From: DRKI01 sp011051875
GTDB taxonomy: Bacteria > Desulfobacterota > Desulfobulbia > Desulfobulbales > Desulfobulbaceae
Assembly: GCA_026990385.1 (NCBI GenBank)
Contig: JALXDL010000104.1
Span: 43,384 to 107,383, forward strand
Reading direction: 5' to 3'
DNA length: 64,000 nucleotides
The notes under the pieces were generated by a model, which was not told where the DNA came from, did no database searches, and was given only the letters and a program-made list of their open reading frames with translations. Each line of letters starts with the position of its first letter. Position 1 is the first letter of the stretch. Below are positions 1-7,600 of the stretch, in pieces. Made by a program: the position numbers and the translations under genes.

Positions 1-68
1 CAGTAGGGACCGGCCACGTGGTGGGTCAGGTCGATGACCCGCAGGTGTCCAAGCGCGCGCTCCGTCAT
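1..68 (-). CDS. CaiB/BaiF-type (family III) CoA-transferase, N-terminal fragment
   Basis: Only the first 22 codons lie in the window; the gene runs off the left edge. The visible start reads MTERALGHLRVIDLTHHVAG, then PY. This matches the conserved opening of family III CoA-transferases (a short lead, then RVxDLTxxxAGPY). The ATG sits in a TGATG overlap with the stop of the preceding SDR gene, and GAGGAGGGGG upstream is a strong ribosome binding site, so it is translationally coupled and is the next gene of the polyketide operon. Family members move CoA between carboxylic acids, so a role in activating or releasing an acyl product of the pathway is plausible but inferred. With so little protein visible the family call rests on the N-terminal motif alone. 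Confidence 0.6.
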   Translation of the reverse strand, partial: MTERALGHLRVIDLTHHVAGPY

Positions 69-844
69 CACCCCCTCCTCTTCCTCTTTTTCCGCCGGCG
101 GGCCGCAAACGGCCGGATCACCAGGTGGTCCAGGACCGTGTCCCCGGGCAGGCAGGCAAGCCAGCTCACCAGCTCCGCCACCCGTTCCGGGGGCAGGGCG
201 TTCTCCGGCGCCCTGACCGGCCCGTTCTGGTCCCAGATCGGGGTCGCCACCGCGTCCGGCATCACCACGTGCACCCGGATGCCGGAGGCGCGCACCTCCT
301 CGGCCAGGGCCTCGGACAGGCCGACCACCCCGAACTTGGAGGCGCAGTAGACCGAATCAAAGGGCCTGCCCTTGAGCCCGGAGGTGGAGGAGAAGTTGAT
401 GATCTGGCCGTCGCCCTGGCGCATCATCTGCGGCAGTACGGCCCGGTTGGCCAGGAAGGTACCCTTGAGGTTGACATCGATCACGGCCTGGTACTCGGCA
501 AGGCTCATCTGGTGCAGCAGTTTGGGCGGACTGCCCGGGGCCCGCAGGATGCCGGCACAGTGGACCAGGATGTCGATCCGGCCATGGTGCTCCACGGCCG
601 CCGCGGCCATGGCCGCCATGTCCTCCTCCGAGCGCACGTCGCAGCAGAGCCCGTCCACGGGCCCGCCCTCTTCCCGCGCCAGCTCCGCGACCACCCCGTC
701 CACCCGTTCCCGGTTCAGGTCAACCACCAGCACACCGGCGCCCTCCCGGCGCAGGGCAAAGCAGCAGGCCCGGCCGATGCCCGAGGCGCCGCCGGTGACC
801 ACCACCGCCCTGCCCGCCAGCCTGCCCGTTGTCGTCTCTGTCAT
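68..844 (-). CDS. Short-chain dehydrogenase/reductase A of the PKS operon
   Basis: A classical SDR of 258 residues, expected to be an NAD(P)-dependent cytoplasmic oxidoreductase. The dinucleotide-binding TGGASGIG motif is near residue 18, the NNAG-like element reads VHCAG near residue 94, and the active-site Ser and YxxxK appear as FSSTSG and YCASK near residues 152-170. The C-terminus is basic (RRRKKRKRR). It is clearly a paralogue of the gene just upstream: both carry FLANRAVLP, SSTSG-KG and a W(D/N)QNGP segment, so a local duplication is likely. The ATG at 844 follows AGGAAAG. Its substrate is unknown; the operon suggests a beta-keto or hydroxy group on a polyketide-derived lipid. Confidence 0.88.
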   Translation of the reverse strand: MTETTTGRLAGRAVVVTGGASGIGRACCFALRREGAGVLVVDLNRERVDGVVAELAREEGGPVDGLCCDVRSEEDMAAMAAAAVEHHGRIDILVHCAGILRAPGSPPKLLHQMSLAEYQAVIDVNLKGTFLANRAVLPQMMRQGDGQIINFSSTSGLKGRPFDSVYCASKFGVVGLSEALAEEVRASGIRVHVVMPDAVATPIWDQNGPVRAPENALPPERVAELVSWLACLPGDTVLDHLVIRPFAARRRKKRKRRG

Positions 845-879
845 CTTCTCTTTCCTGTCAGGTTCCTGTTGTCATTGTC

Positions 880-1653
880 TCAGGCCGCCCTGTGGTGCCC
901 AAGCCAGCCGCTGTGCAGCCCCCTGGCCGCCGGCTCGATGACCACGGCGTCAAGGTCCATGTCCTCCGGATTCTCCAGCATCCACAGGATCATCTCCCCC
1001 ACCCGCGCCGCCGGCAGGATGGCGCCCGGCCTGGGCAGGGGACCGTTCTGGTTCCACATGCCGGTCTCGATGGCGCCGGGCAGAAGCGACCGGACCCGCA
1101 CCCCGTACCGCGCCACCTCCCGGGCCAGGGCCTCGGTCAGGCCGATGACCCCGAACTTGGAGGCGCAGTAGGCGGTGTCAAAGGCCAGCCCCTTGCGACC
1201 CGAGGTGGAGGAGAGGTTGATGATATCCCCTGCCCCCTGGCGGATCATGACCGGCAGCACGGCCCGGTTGGCCAGGAAGACCCCCTGCAGGTTGGTGTCC
1301 AGGACCTCGTCCCACTCGGCGACGGTCATGTCCCTGAGCAGCCGCAGGCTGCCGTCGCCGCCGCGCAGGATACCGGCGGCCGCGACCAGGATGTCGATGC
1401 GGCCGAACCGCTCCCGGGCCCGGGCCGCCATCCTCTCCATGTCAGGTTCCCGGCGCACGTCACCGGCAAGCGCCAGGCAGTTCTCCGCGCCGGCCACCCG
1501 GACCAGCTCGGCCTCCAGTTCAGCCAGCCGCCGCCTGCTGCGGCCCGCGGCCACCACCCTTGCGCCCCGTTCCGCCAGGGCAAGGCAGACCTGCCTGCCG
1601 ATGCCCACCGTGCCGCCGGTGACCACGGCCACCCTGTCCGCCAGACCGCTCAT
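880..1653 (-). CDS. Short-chain dehydrogenase/reductase B of the PKS operon
   Basis: A classical SDR of 257 residues, with TGGTVGIG for cofactor binding near residue 13, an AAAG element near residue 93, and SSTSG and YCASK for catalysis. I chose the ATG at 1653 because it overlaps the stop of the upstream hydrolase as ATGA; the open frame extends further upstream only through sequence that codes for the hydrolase. It is a paralogue of the SDR at 68-844, sharing a run of the substrate loop (FLANRAVLP, WNQNGP). It has one fewer glycine in the first motif (TVGIG rather than ASGIG), so the cofactor or substrate may differ. It is expected to act after or alongside the megasynthases; the exact reaction is unknown. 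Confidence 0.88.
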   Translation of the reverse strand: MSGLADRVAVVTGGTVGIGRQVCLALAERGARVVAAGRSRRRLAELEAELVRVAGAENCLALAGDVRREPDMERMAARARERFGRIDILVAAAGILRGGDGSLRLLRDMTVAEWDEVLDTNLQGVFLANRAVLPVMIRQGAGDIINLSSTSGRKGLAFDTAYCASKFGVIGLTEALAREVARYGVRVRSLLPGAIETGMWNQNGPLPRPGAILPAARVGEMILWMLENPEDMDLDAVVIEPAARGLHSGWLGHHRAA

Positions 1654-2618
1654 GGCTGCAGCACCGGCCCGGTCTCCCTGTCGGCCCCGGACACGCTCCT
1701 GGCGACCACTGGCTCGTCGTCCCCGCACCAGCCGGTCTCGGCCAGGAAGTCCAACAGGACCCGGATGAAGAGGTCCGGATCGGTGAGGGGAAAAAAATGG
1801 CCCCGTCCCGGCACCAGGACACTGCGGAAATCAGGGATCAGCTCCTGCAGCCCGCGCAGCGAGGGCAAGAGCCGGGTCTTCTCGCCATAGACCCCCAGCA
1901 CGGGCAGGTCAAGGGTGGCGATGGTCTCCGGGGTCAGCCCCTCGGCCCGGACCAGGTCCTGCCGGGCGCTGGTGGTATTGAGCAGCCTGGTCCAGCGCTC
2001 GGCCGAGCGCCGGCCGCCCCCCTTGCGGCAGAAGGGAACAAAGAGCTGGGTGCCTTTAAGTTTCTCCCGCTGTTCGAGCCATTGGGGCCGGGCAAGCTGT
2101 TCGAGCAGGAAGAGACCGGCCTCCTTTTCATCGGCATCGATCTCGATCCCCATCTGCCGCAGGTTCTCCCGCGCCTCGGGCCAGTTGGCCCAGTCCCGCG
2201 GCCGCTGGGTGGGCTGCAGGGAGCGGACCCGGGAATCGGCCATGGTGATGCCGCGCACCCGCTCCGGATGGAGAAGGCCATACTGCAGGGCCACGGTGCC
2301 GCCAAAGCTGTGGCCCACCAGGTGCGCCCTTTCGATCCCCAGGTGATCGAGCAGCATGTCCAGGTCAGCCGCCATGTGCGTCGGGGTGTATCCCGTTGCC
2401 GGCATGCTGGAGTAGCCGTGCCCGCGCAGGTCATAGGCCGTAACCCGGCAGTGGCGGGCCAGGGTCAGCAGGATACTGATGTTCCAGAAGGCGGAATTGG
2501 CGGCAAAGCCGTGGATCAGCACCACGTCCCGGCCCGTGCCGAAACAGCGGTAGCTGATGGTGACGCCGTTGCCCTCGGCCCGTCCCGATCGCTGCGTCTT
2601 CATGCGCTCTTTCCCCAT
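1650..2618 (-). CDS. Alpha/beta-fold hydrolase of the PKS operon
   Basis: An alpha/beta hydrolase of about 322 residues. It has an oxyanion-hole HGFAANS near residue 38, a DLRGHGYSS strand-turn, the nucleophile elbow GHSFGG near residue 102, and a C-terminal GRGHFFP that should carry the catalytic histidine near residue 278. No signal peptide is visible, so it is probably cytoplasmic. Neither megasynthase has a terminal thioesterase, so this enzyme is a candidate for thioester release of the product; that is inference. The start is uncertain: an ATG at 2618 follows GGAGAGGGG, another ATG lies at 2603, and a GTG at 2639 is possible. The stop overlaps the next SDR start by four bases. Confidence 0.85.
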   Translation of the reverse strand: MGKERMKTQRSGRAEGNGVTISYRCFGTGRDVVLIHGFAANSAFWNISILLTLARHCRVTAYDLRGHGYSSMPATGYTPTHMAADLDMLLDHLGIERAHLVGHSFGGTVALQYGLLHPERVRGITMADSRVRSLQPTQRPRDWANWPEARENLRQMGIEIDADEKEAGLFLLEQLARPQWLEQREKLKGTQLFVPFCRKGGGRRSAERWTRLLNTTSARQDLVRAEGLTPETIATLDLPVLGVYGEKTRLLPSLRGLQELIPDFRSVLVPGRGHFFPLTDPDLFIRVLLDFLAETGWCGDDEPVVARSVSGADRETGPVLQP

Positions 2619-2640
2619 TTCCCCTCTCCCCGGCAGCACC

Positions 2641-4239
2641 CTATTCCATGTAGCCCAGGGCCTGGAGCTGCTTGATGATCTGCGCCTCTTCCTCGGCCTC
2701 CAGGGTGTGCTGCTCCCGGAGGGCGTAGGAGTCGGGCCGCGCCGTGGGCCCGCCCCGGCGCACCGGCCGCCCGGCCAGGAAACTGTCGGTGAAGAGCCCG
2801 TCCACCACTCGCCCCTCCAGGTCGGACGGCACCGGCAGGCCCAGGCTGTGCAGGAGCGCCGGCGCGATGTCCACCAGGTCCATGGCCGGCAGGGTGACGC
2901 CGCCGGCGATGCCGGGGCCGGCGGCCATGAAGACGCCCATGGGATAGTGGGTACCCTCCACCTGCGGCCGACGATAGAGCACCGGCTCCCGGTTGACGAT
3001 GGAGAGAAAGCCGTGATCGCGGGTGACGATGGTCAGGTCCGGCGCCCGCCGGTTGTTGGGCCCGGGAAAGGCCTCCTCCCGGGTCAGGACGCGGCTGATC
3101 ACCGGCTGCCCGGCCTCGTCGGTTATGCCGAGGAGCCGGTCGGCCAGCTCCTGCCGGAACGTTGCGTAATCCGCGGCCGGCACGCCGCCGTCCCCCTCGT
3201 TGCGGGCGACCCGGATATGGATGCCGTTGGAGGTGGTGGTGCTGGCATAGGCCCTGGTGTGCCGCCAGTCGAGCAGCACGAAGTGGCGGTCGATGAGACG
3301 GCGGTAGCGTTCCCGGTCGCCCTCGGCCATGTCCTCCATGTCGCGCCAGCGCAGGAGGCCCTGTTCGGCCAGCCAGGTGTTGATGCGCAGGACCTCGCGC
3401 GTGGGCCCGAAGCCATGGTCCGAGGCCATGAAAAGACGCGCCTCCGGCCCGGCCAGCTCCCGGATCTCGGCCAGGAAGGTGTCCAGCTCCCTGAAGTAGT
3501 CGCGCAGGAGCTGCCGGATCTTCTGTTCCCAGGGCGAGGGATCGGACGGGACAAGGTCCGGGTCCAGGAAACGCCAGCCCATGTGCAGCATCTTGTCCGG
3601 CCCGTCAAAGAGGATGGCGGTCAGGTCGGCGGGCCGGGTGCGCATCAGGTGGCGGACCGCGGCAAACCACTGCCGCTCGCGGCGGATATGGAAGGTGATC
3701 CAGTTCTCGTACTCCTCCTCGGGCACGCCCCTGGCCGCCTCCTTCTCCATGTCAAAGTCCCAGGCCATCTCGCGGGCGCTGAACCCGGGCAGCCCCTTGA
3801 GCTCGTCAAAGACCTCGCGCGGGAAGATGTTGCGGCGCAGGTGCTTCCAGGAGACCAGGCCCGGGATCACGTAGCCGTTCACCTCGGGCGGCGGCGACAT
3901 CATGGGAAAGTTGAGGGTACCGACACGGCCCTGCTGGCGGCTGACCATGGACCAGATGGTCTCGCACTGGATATCGCGGAAATTGTACAGGGTGAAGTAG
4001 ACCTCGCTGGCCCGCTCCTCGGACCAGATAAAGTCAAAGACCCCGTGCGTGCCGGGATTACGGCCGGTCATCAGGGCGATCCAGGCCGGCGGCGTCAGGG
4101 GGTTGGGCGTGGAGCGCAACTCCGCCCGCACGCCGGAGGCCAGCATCGACGCCAGGTGCGGCATGACGCCCTCCTGCATCAGGGGATCGAGGATGGTGAA
4201 TGTGGCGCCGTCAAGGCCGATCAGGACCGTGGGGTTCAT
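2641..4239 (-). CDS. Alkaline-phosphatase-family / type I phosphodiesterase-like enzyme of the PKS operon
   Basis: A 532-residue protein of the type I phosphodiesterase/nucleotide pyrophosphatase (alkaline phosphatase superfamily) group. The metal-binding N-terminal Asp is in LIGLDGATF near residue 9; the usual nucleophile region follows as NPLTPPAWIALMTGRNPG; a second metal site is the SDHGFG motif near residue 270; and late histidines (GTHYP) complete the pattern. There is no signal peptide, so it is probably cytoplasmic. The start at 4239 (MNPTVLIG) is preceded by a weak site, but upstream in-frame sequence has no protein-like composition. Inside a PKS operon it could cleave or transfer a phosphate or phosphodiester on a lipid head group or an intermediate; this is inferred from position only. 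It sits 88 bases after the ACP gene. Confidence 0.85.
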   Translation of the reverse strand: MNPTVLIGLDGATFTILDPLMQEGVMPHLASMLASGVRAELRSTPNPLTPPAWIALMTGRNPGTHGVFDFIWSEERASEVYFTLYNFRDIQCETIWSMVSRQQGRVGTLNFPMMSPPPEVNGYVIPGLVSWKHLRRNIFPREVFDELKGLPGFSAREMAWDFDMEKEAARGVPEEEYENWITFHIRRERQWFAAVRHLMRTRPADLTAILFDGPDKMLHMGWRFLDPDLVPSDPSPWEQKIRQLLRDYFRELDTFLAEIRELAGPEARLFMASDHGFGPTREVLRINTWLAEQGLLRWRDMEDMAEGDRERYRRLIDRHFVLLDWRHTRAYASTTTSNGIHIRVARNEGDGGVPAADYATFRQELADRLLGITDEAGQPVISRVLTREEAFPGPNNRRAPDLTIVTRDHGFLSIVNREPVLYRRPQVEGTHYPMGVFMAAGPGIAGGVTLPAMDLVDIAPALLHSLGLPVPSDLEGRVVDGLFTDSFLAGRPVRRGGPTARPDSYALREQHTLEAEEEAQIIKQLQALGYME

Positions 4240-4257
4240 TGCTTTCGCTCCCGGATT

Positions 4258-4263
4258 ATTATA
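4258..4263 (-). promoter_or_regulatory. Possible internal -10 box upstream of the phosphodiesterase gene
   Basis: The minus strand reads a perfect TATAAT in the 88-base gap between the ACP and phosphodiesterase genes, about 20 bases before the phosphodiesterase start codon. No good -35 hexamer lies 16-18 bases upstream, so it may be a weak internal promoter or chance. Confidence 0.25.
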
Positions 4264-4327
4264 CTCGTATTGCTCACAGCCGGACACCCACCCGGTTGGA
4301 CACGGGCGGAACAGCCGCCATGACCGT

Positions 4328-4618
4328 TCATCCGGCCAGGTGCCGGTCAAGGAAGTCCACCGTGTCCCTGACCGTGATCTCGTCCACGTAACGGCCGTCC
4401 TCCATGAGCAGCTCCTCGAAGGGCATGCCGCGCTGCTGGAACCGCTCCTCGATGGCAACGATGAACTGTACCACGTCGATGGACTCGAATTCCAGGTCCG
4501 CCATGAGGCGGGTCGCCTCGCCGATGGGATCGTCCAGGTCCATGTCCCAGTCCGCGGTCATGTCCTCCAGGATCCGGACCAGGCTGTCAAGAATCTCCTC
4601 TCTGCTCCTGCTTGCCAT
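4328..4618 (-). CDS. Stand-alone acyl carrier protein
   Basis: A 96-residue acidic carrier protein. The phosphopantetheine attachment serine is in the ADLEFESIDVV motif near residue 47, in the correct DSL-like context (ESI), followed by the helix FIVAIEERF. The start at 4618 (MASRSREE) has GGAGAGAGCG just upstream. The gene begins inside the last codons of PKS2 (32-base overlap), so translation is probably coupled. The motif differs from the LGIDSIKRVEIL motif of the PKS-embedded ACPs and looks more like discrete type II ACPs. It could accept the finished chain, load a starter, or serve the tailoring SDRs. The PPTase domain at the end of PKS2 is the obvious activating enzyme. Confidence 0.9.
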   Translation of the reverse strand: MASRSREEILDSLVRILEDMTADWDMDLDDPIGEATRLMADLEFESIDVVQFIVAIEERFQQRGMPFEELLMEDGRYVDEITVRDTVDFLDRHLAG

Positions 4619-7600
4619 CGCTCTCTCCTTCTCTGATATATGCTGTTGCAAAGACAAAGCCGTCAACTTCTCCGGCTGTCGCGGTCATGGTGGCACCGGC
4701 AAGGCCGGGCCGCAGTTCGGCCAGGCGGCCGCTCACGGTAAAACGCATCTGCCCGCCTGCCCGGTCCAGTCCCGCCAGGACCAGGTCCATGGGTCCGCCA
4801 GGCAGGCCCAGGCCCAGGGCCTTGCCACAGGCCTCGCGGCCGCACCAGAGCCGCAGGGCCCATCGCCGCCGCTCCTCCCCGCTGCCGCCGACCTGTTCCA
4901 GCTCGCCGGGCGCGAACCCGGCCCGCAGCACGTCGTCGTTCATGTGGTCCTGCTCCTCCAGGTCGATGCCGATGCCCTCCACCCCGCACGTTGCCACGGC
5001 CACGGCTGCATCGCCGCTGTGGCCCATGGAGATCGCCGGCGGCTCCATGTCCGCGGCCCGCAGCCGGACCAGGGGCCGGCCATGACCGTCCGCCGCGATC
5101 TCCACGTCGGCCATGCACAGCTCCAGGCCGAGCCGGTCGCGCACCAGGCTGCGCACCGCGTCCTTGGCCGCGATCCGGGCCAGCAGCCACTGGTTGCGGC
5201 GACCGTTATCCCCAGCCGGCAGCCGGCGCCACTGGTCGCGCTCGCCGACACCCAGGGCCAGGAAGGCCAGGACCCGGTGCCAGACACCGCCGTGGGCGTG
5301 CAGCAGGTTGTCGGGATAGTCGTCCATCCGCCGGCAGGCGCTGCCCGGCGGCAGCCCGGCCAGGGGATCGCTAAACTCCCGGCTGAGCATGGTCTGCCGG
5401 GGCCGGAAGCGGACGCGGTAGAAGGGATCGGGCAGGTCAAAGGAGCGGTCGTCCCAGCCCGTGATCCGCATGTGCATCCGGCCGTCGGGCCCGATCAGCT
5501 CGATGGTGGAGCGTAACTGGTTCTCGGCCAGGGGCAGGATGCGGGCCCGGCCTGCCACCTCGCTCCCGGCCTCGAGCGGCGGCCCGAAGATCTCCAGCCG
5601 CTGCATGCGGAAGGGATAGACATTGAATCCCGTGCTCCGGTGATCCGCGATCCAGTAGGCAATGAGCTGGCCGGCGCCGTCGAGCAGCACCGGGTCGGTG
5701 ACAAAACCGGGCCTGTCCCGGTCGGCAAAGAATCCCGTGCCCGGCAGCACCTGCAGGGTGGCCTCGATGCCGTCGCTGCCCCACCAGGGGACCGAGGTCA
5801 CGGTCCGGAAGCAGGGACCGGAAAACATGCCCTCGGCATAGAGGGTATCCGGCTGCCAGACCGAGGGCCGGCGGTCCTTGAGGGTAAACTCCGCCACCGG
5901 CGGCGGCTCGGGCAGGCTCGCGGCAAAGAGCATGGTCGCCTCGACAATGGGCAGCCCGGCCCGGGGCGTCCCGTCTTCGGCCACCTCGCGCAGGGTGACG
6001 CGGGCAGTGTCGTCCCGGCGCTCGGCCTCCAGCTCCAGCAGGCAGGTGCCGTGTTCCAGCGTAATCCAGCGGTAGGCGCGCAGGTCGCGCATGCCGGTGA
6101 GCACGCGGTCCGGGAAGAGCACGGCCCCGGCCTCGGCCAGCATCTCCATGCTCATGGTGAGCGGCATGATGGGCAGGCCCTGCAGGTCGGGATCAGCCAC
6201 GGACAGCTCCCGGCCCAGGGTATGGTCGAGCAGGAACAGGTCCTGTTCCAGGTCCAGCAGGCAGCGGGCCCTCAGGAAGCCGCCCGGCCGGTGCTCGACG
6301 ATCTCGCGCAGAAAGGGAAAGTCCGGGACCTGCCCGCTTTGCCCGCTTGCCGGGGCCGTCTGCTCCAGGGCCTCCAGGATCGCGGCCAGGGTCCTGCAGC
6401 CGGCGAGGCGGGAGCGGACACCGTCGTCCACCGGCTGCGGCAGCCGGTCCAGGAAGCTGCCCAGGATCTCCACCCGCTTGATGGAGTCGATCCCCAGGTC
6501 CGCCTCCAGGTCCTGGCCCGGATCGATCATCTCCTGCGGATACCCGGTCCGTTCGCCCACCACCGCCAGGAGCAACGCCCGCGCGGACGCCTCCGGACCG
6601 GCTTCCGGCTCCGCCGCCCCGACAGCAGGCTCCGGTTGTGGCTCCGGCGGACTGGATGTTTCGTTTTCCTGCACTTCCGGTTCTTCCGGTTCCGGCCCGG
6701 GCAGGGGTTCGGCGGCCGCGGCCGGGAAAGGACCACTTCCGGCCAGCCAGGCCTGCATCACCTCCTGCTGGGTGCGCAGGAACTTCTCCATGGTCTCGAA
6801 ATAGCCGGCCATGGCCTGGCCGCCGCTGCCGGTCCCGGTCCCTGCCGGCGGCGTCCCGGCCCCGGCGGCAAGGGAGGGCCGCAGGGCGCTGATATCGGCG
6901 TCTTCCAGGCTGAGCAGGGGCAGTTGCAGGGAAAGGGGCGCCTCCCGACCGGCGGGCTCGCCACTTTCGGCAGCGGCAAAGTCGAGGAGATCGGGCCGCC
7001 GGCGGCTGAACAGGGGCGAGAGGTCGAGTTCCACGCCGTGCGCGGCCAGCATCCCCAGGCAGTGCTGGAGCTGGAGCAGGCCGGAACGGTGGTGGACATT
7101 GACCGGGATGGCGGCAAACTCCCTGCCCTTGAGGGTATCGTTGACAAAGCCGGTGAGATGGGCGTTGGGTCCCACCTCGAGAAAGATGCGGATGCCGTCG
7201 TCGTGCATGGCGAGCACGGTCTCGCGGAACCGGACCGTGGCCGCCCACTGGCCCACGGCCAGTCGCCGCAGGCCGGCCAGGTCGGACGGCATGGGCGCGG
7301 CACTCAAGCAGGAATAGAGCGGGATGCCGGGCTCGCGCAGGGGCAGGGTGTCGAAGAACCGGTCCAGCGGACCGCAGGCCGGCCGGTAGAGCGGTGTGTG
7401 ATAGGGGCGGCCAAAGGCGAGCGGCTGGCAGATGGCGCCGGCGGCGCGCATCCGGCGGCCCACGGTCTCCACCTCGTCCACCGGCAGGCAGAGGACCACC
7501 TGGTGGGGACAGTTGTCCATGGCCAGGAAACAGCGGTCCGGGGCAGAGGCGGTGAGCTCGTCCACCAGCTCCCGCTGCACCGGCCCCATGGCCACCAGTT

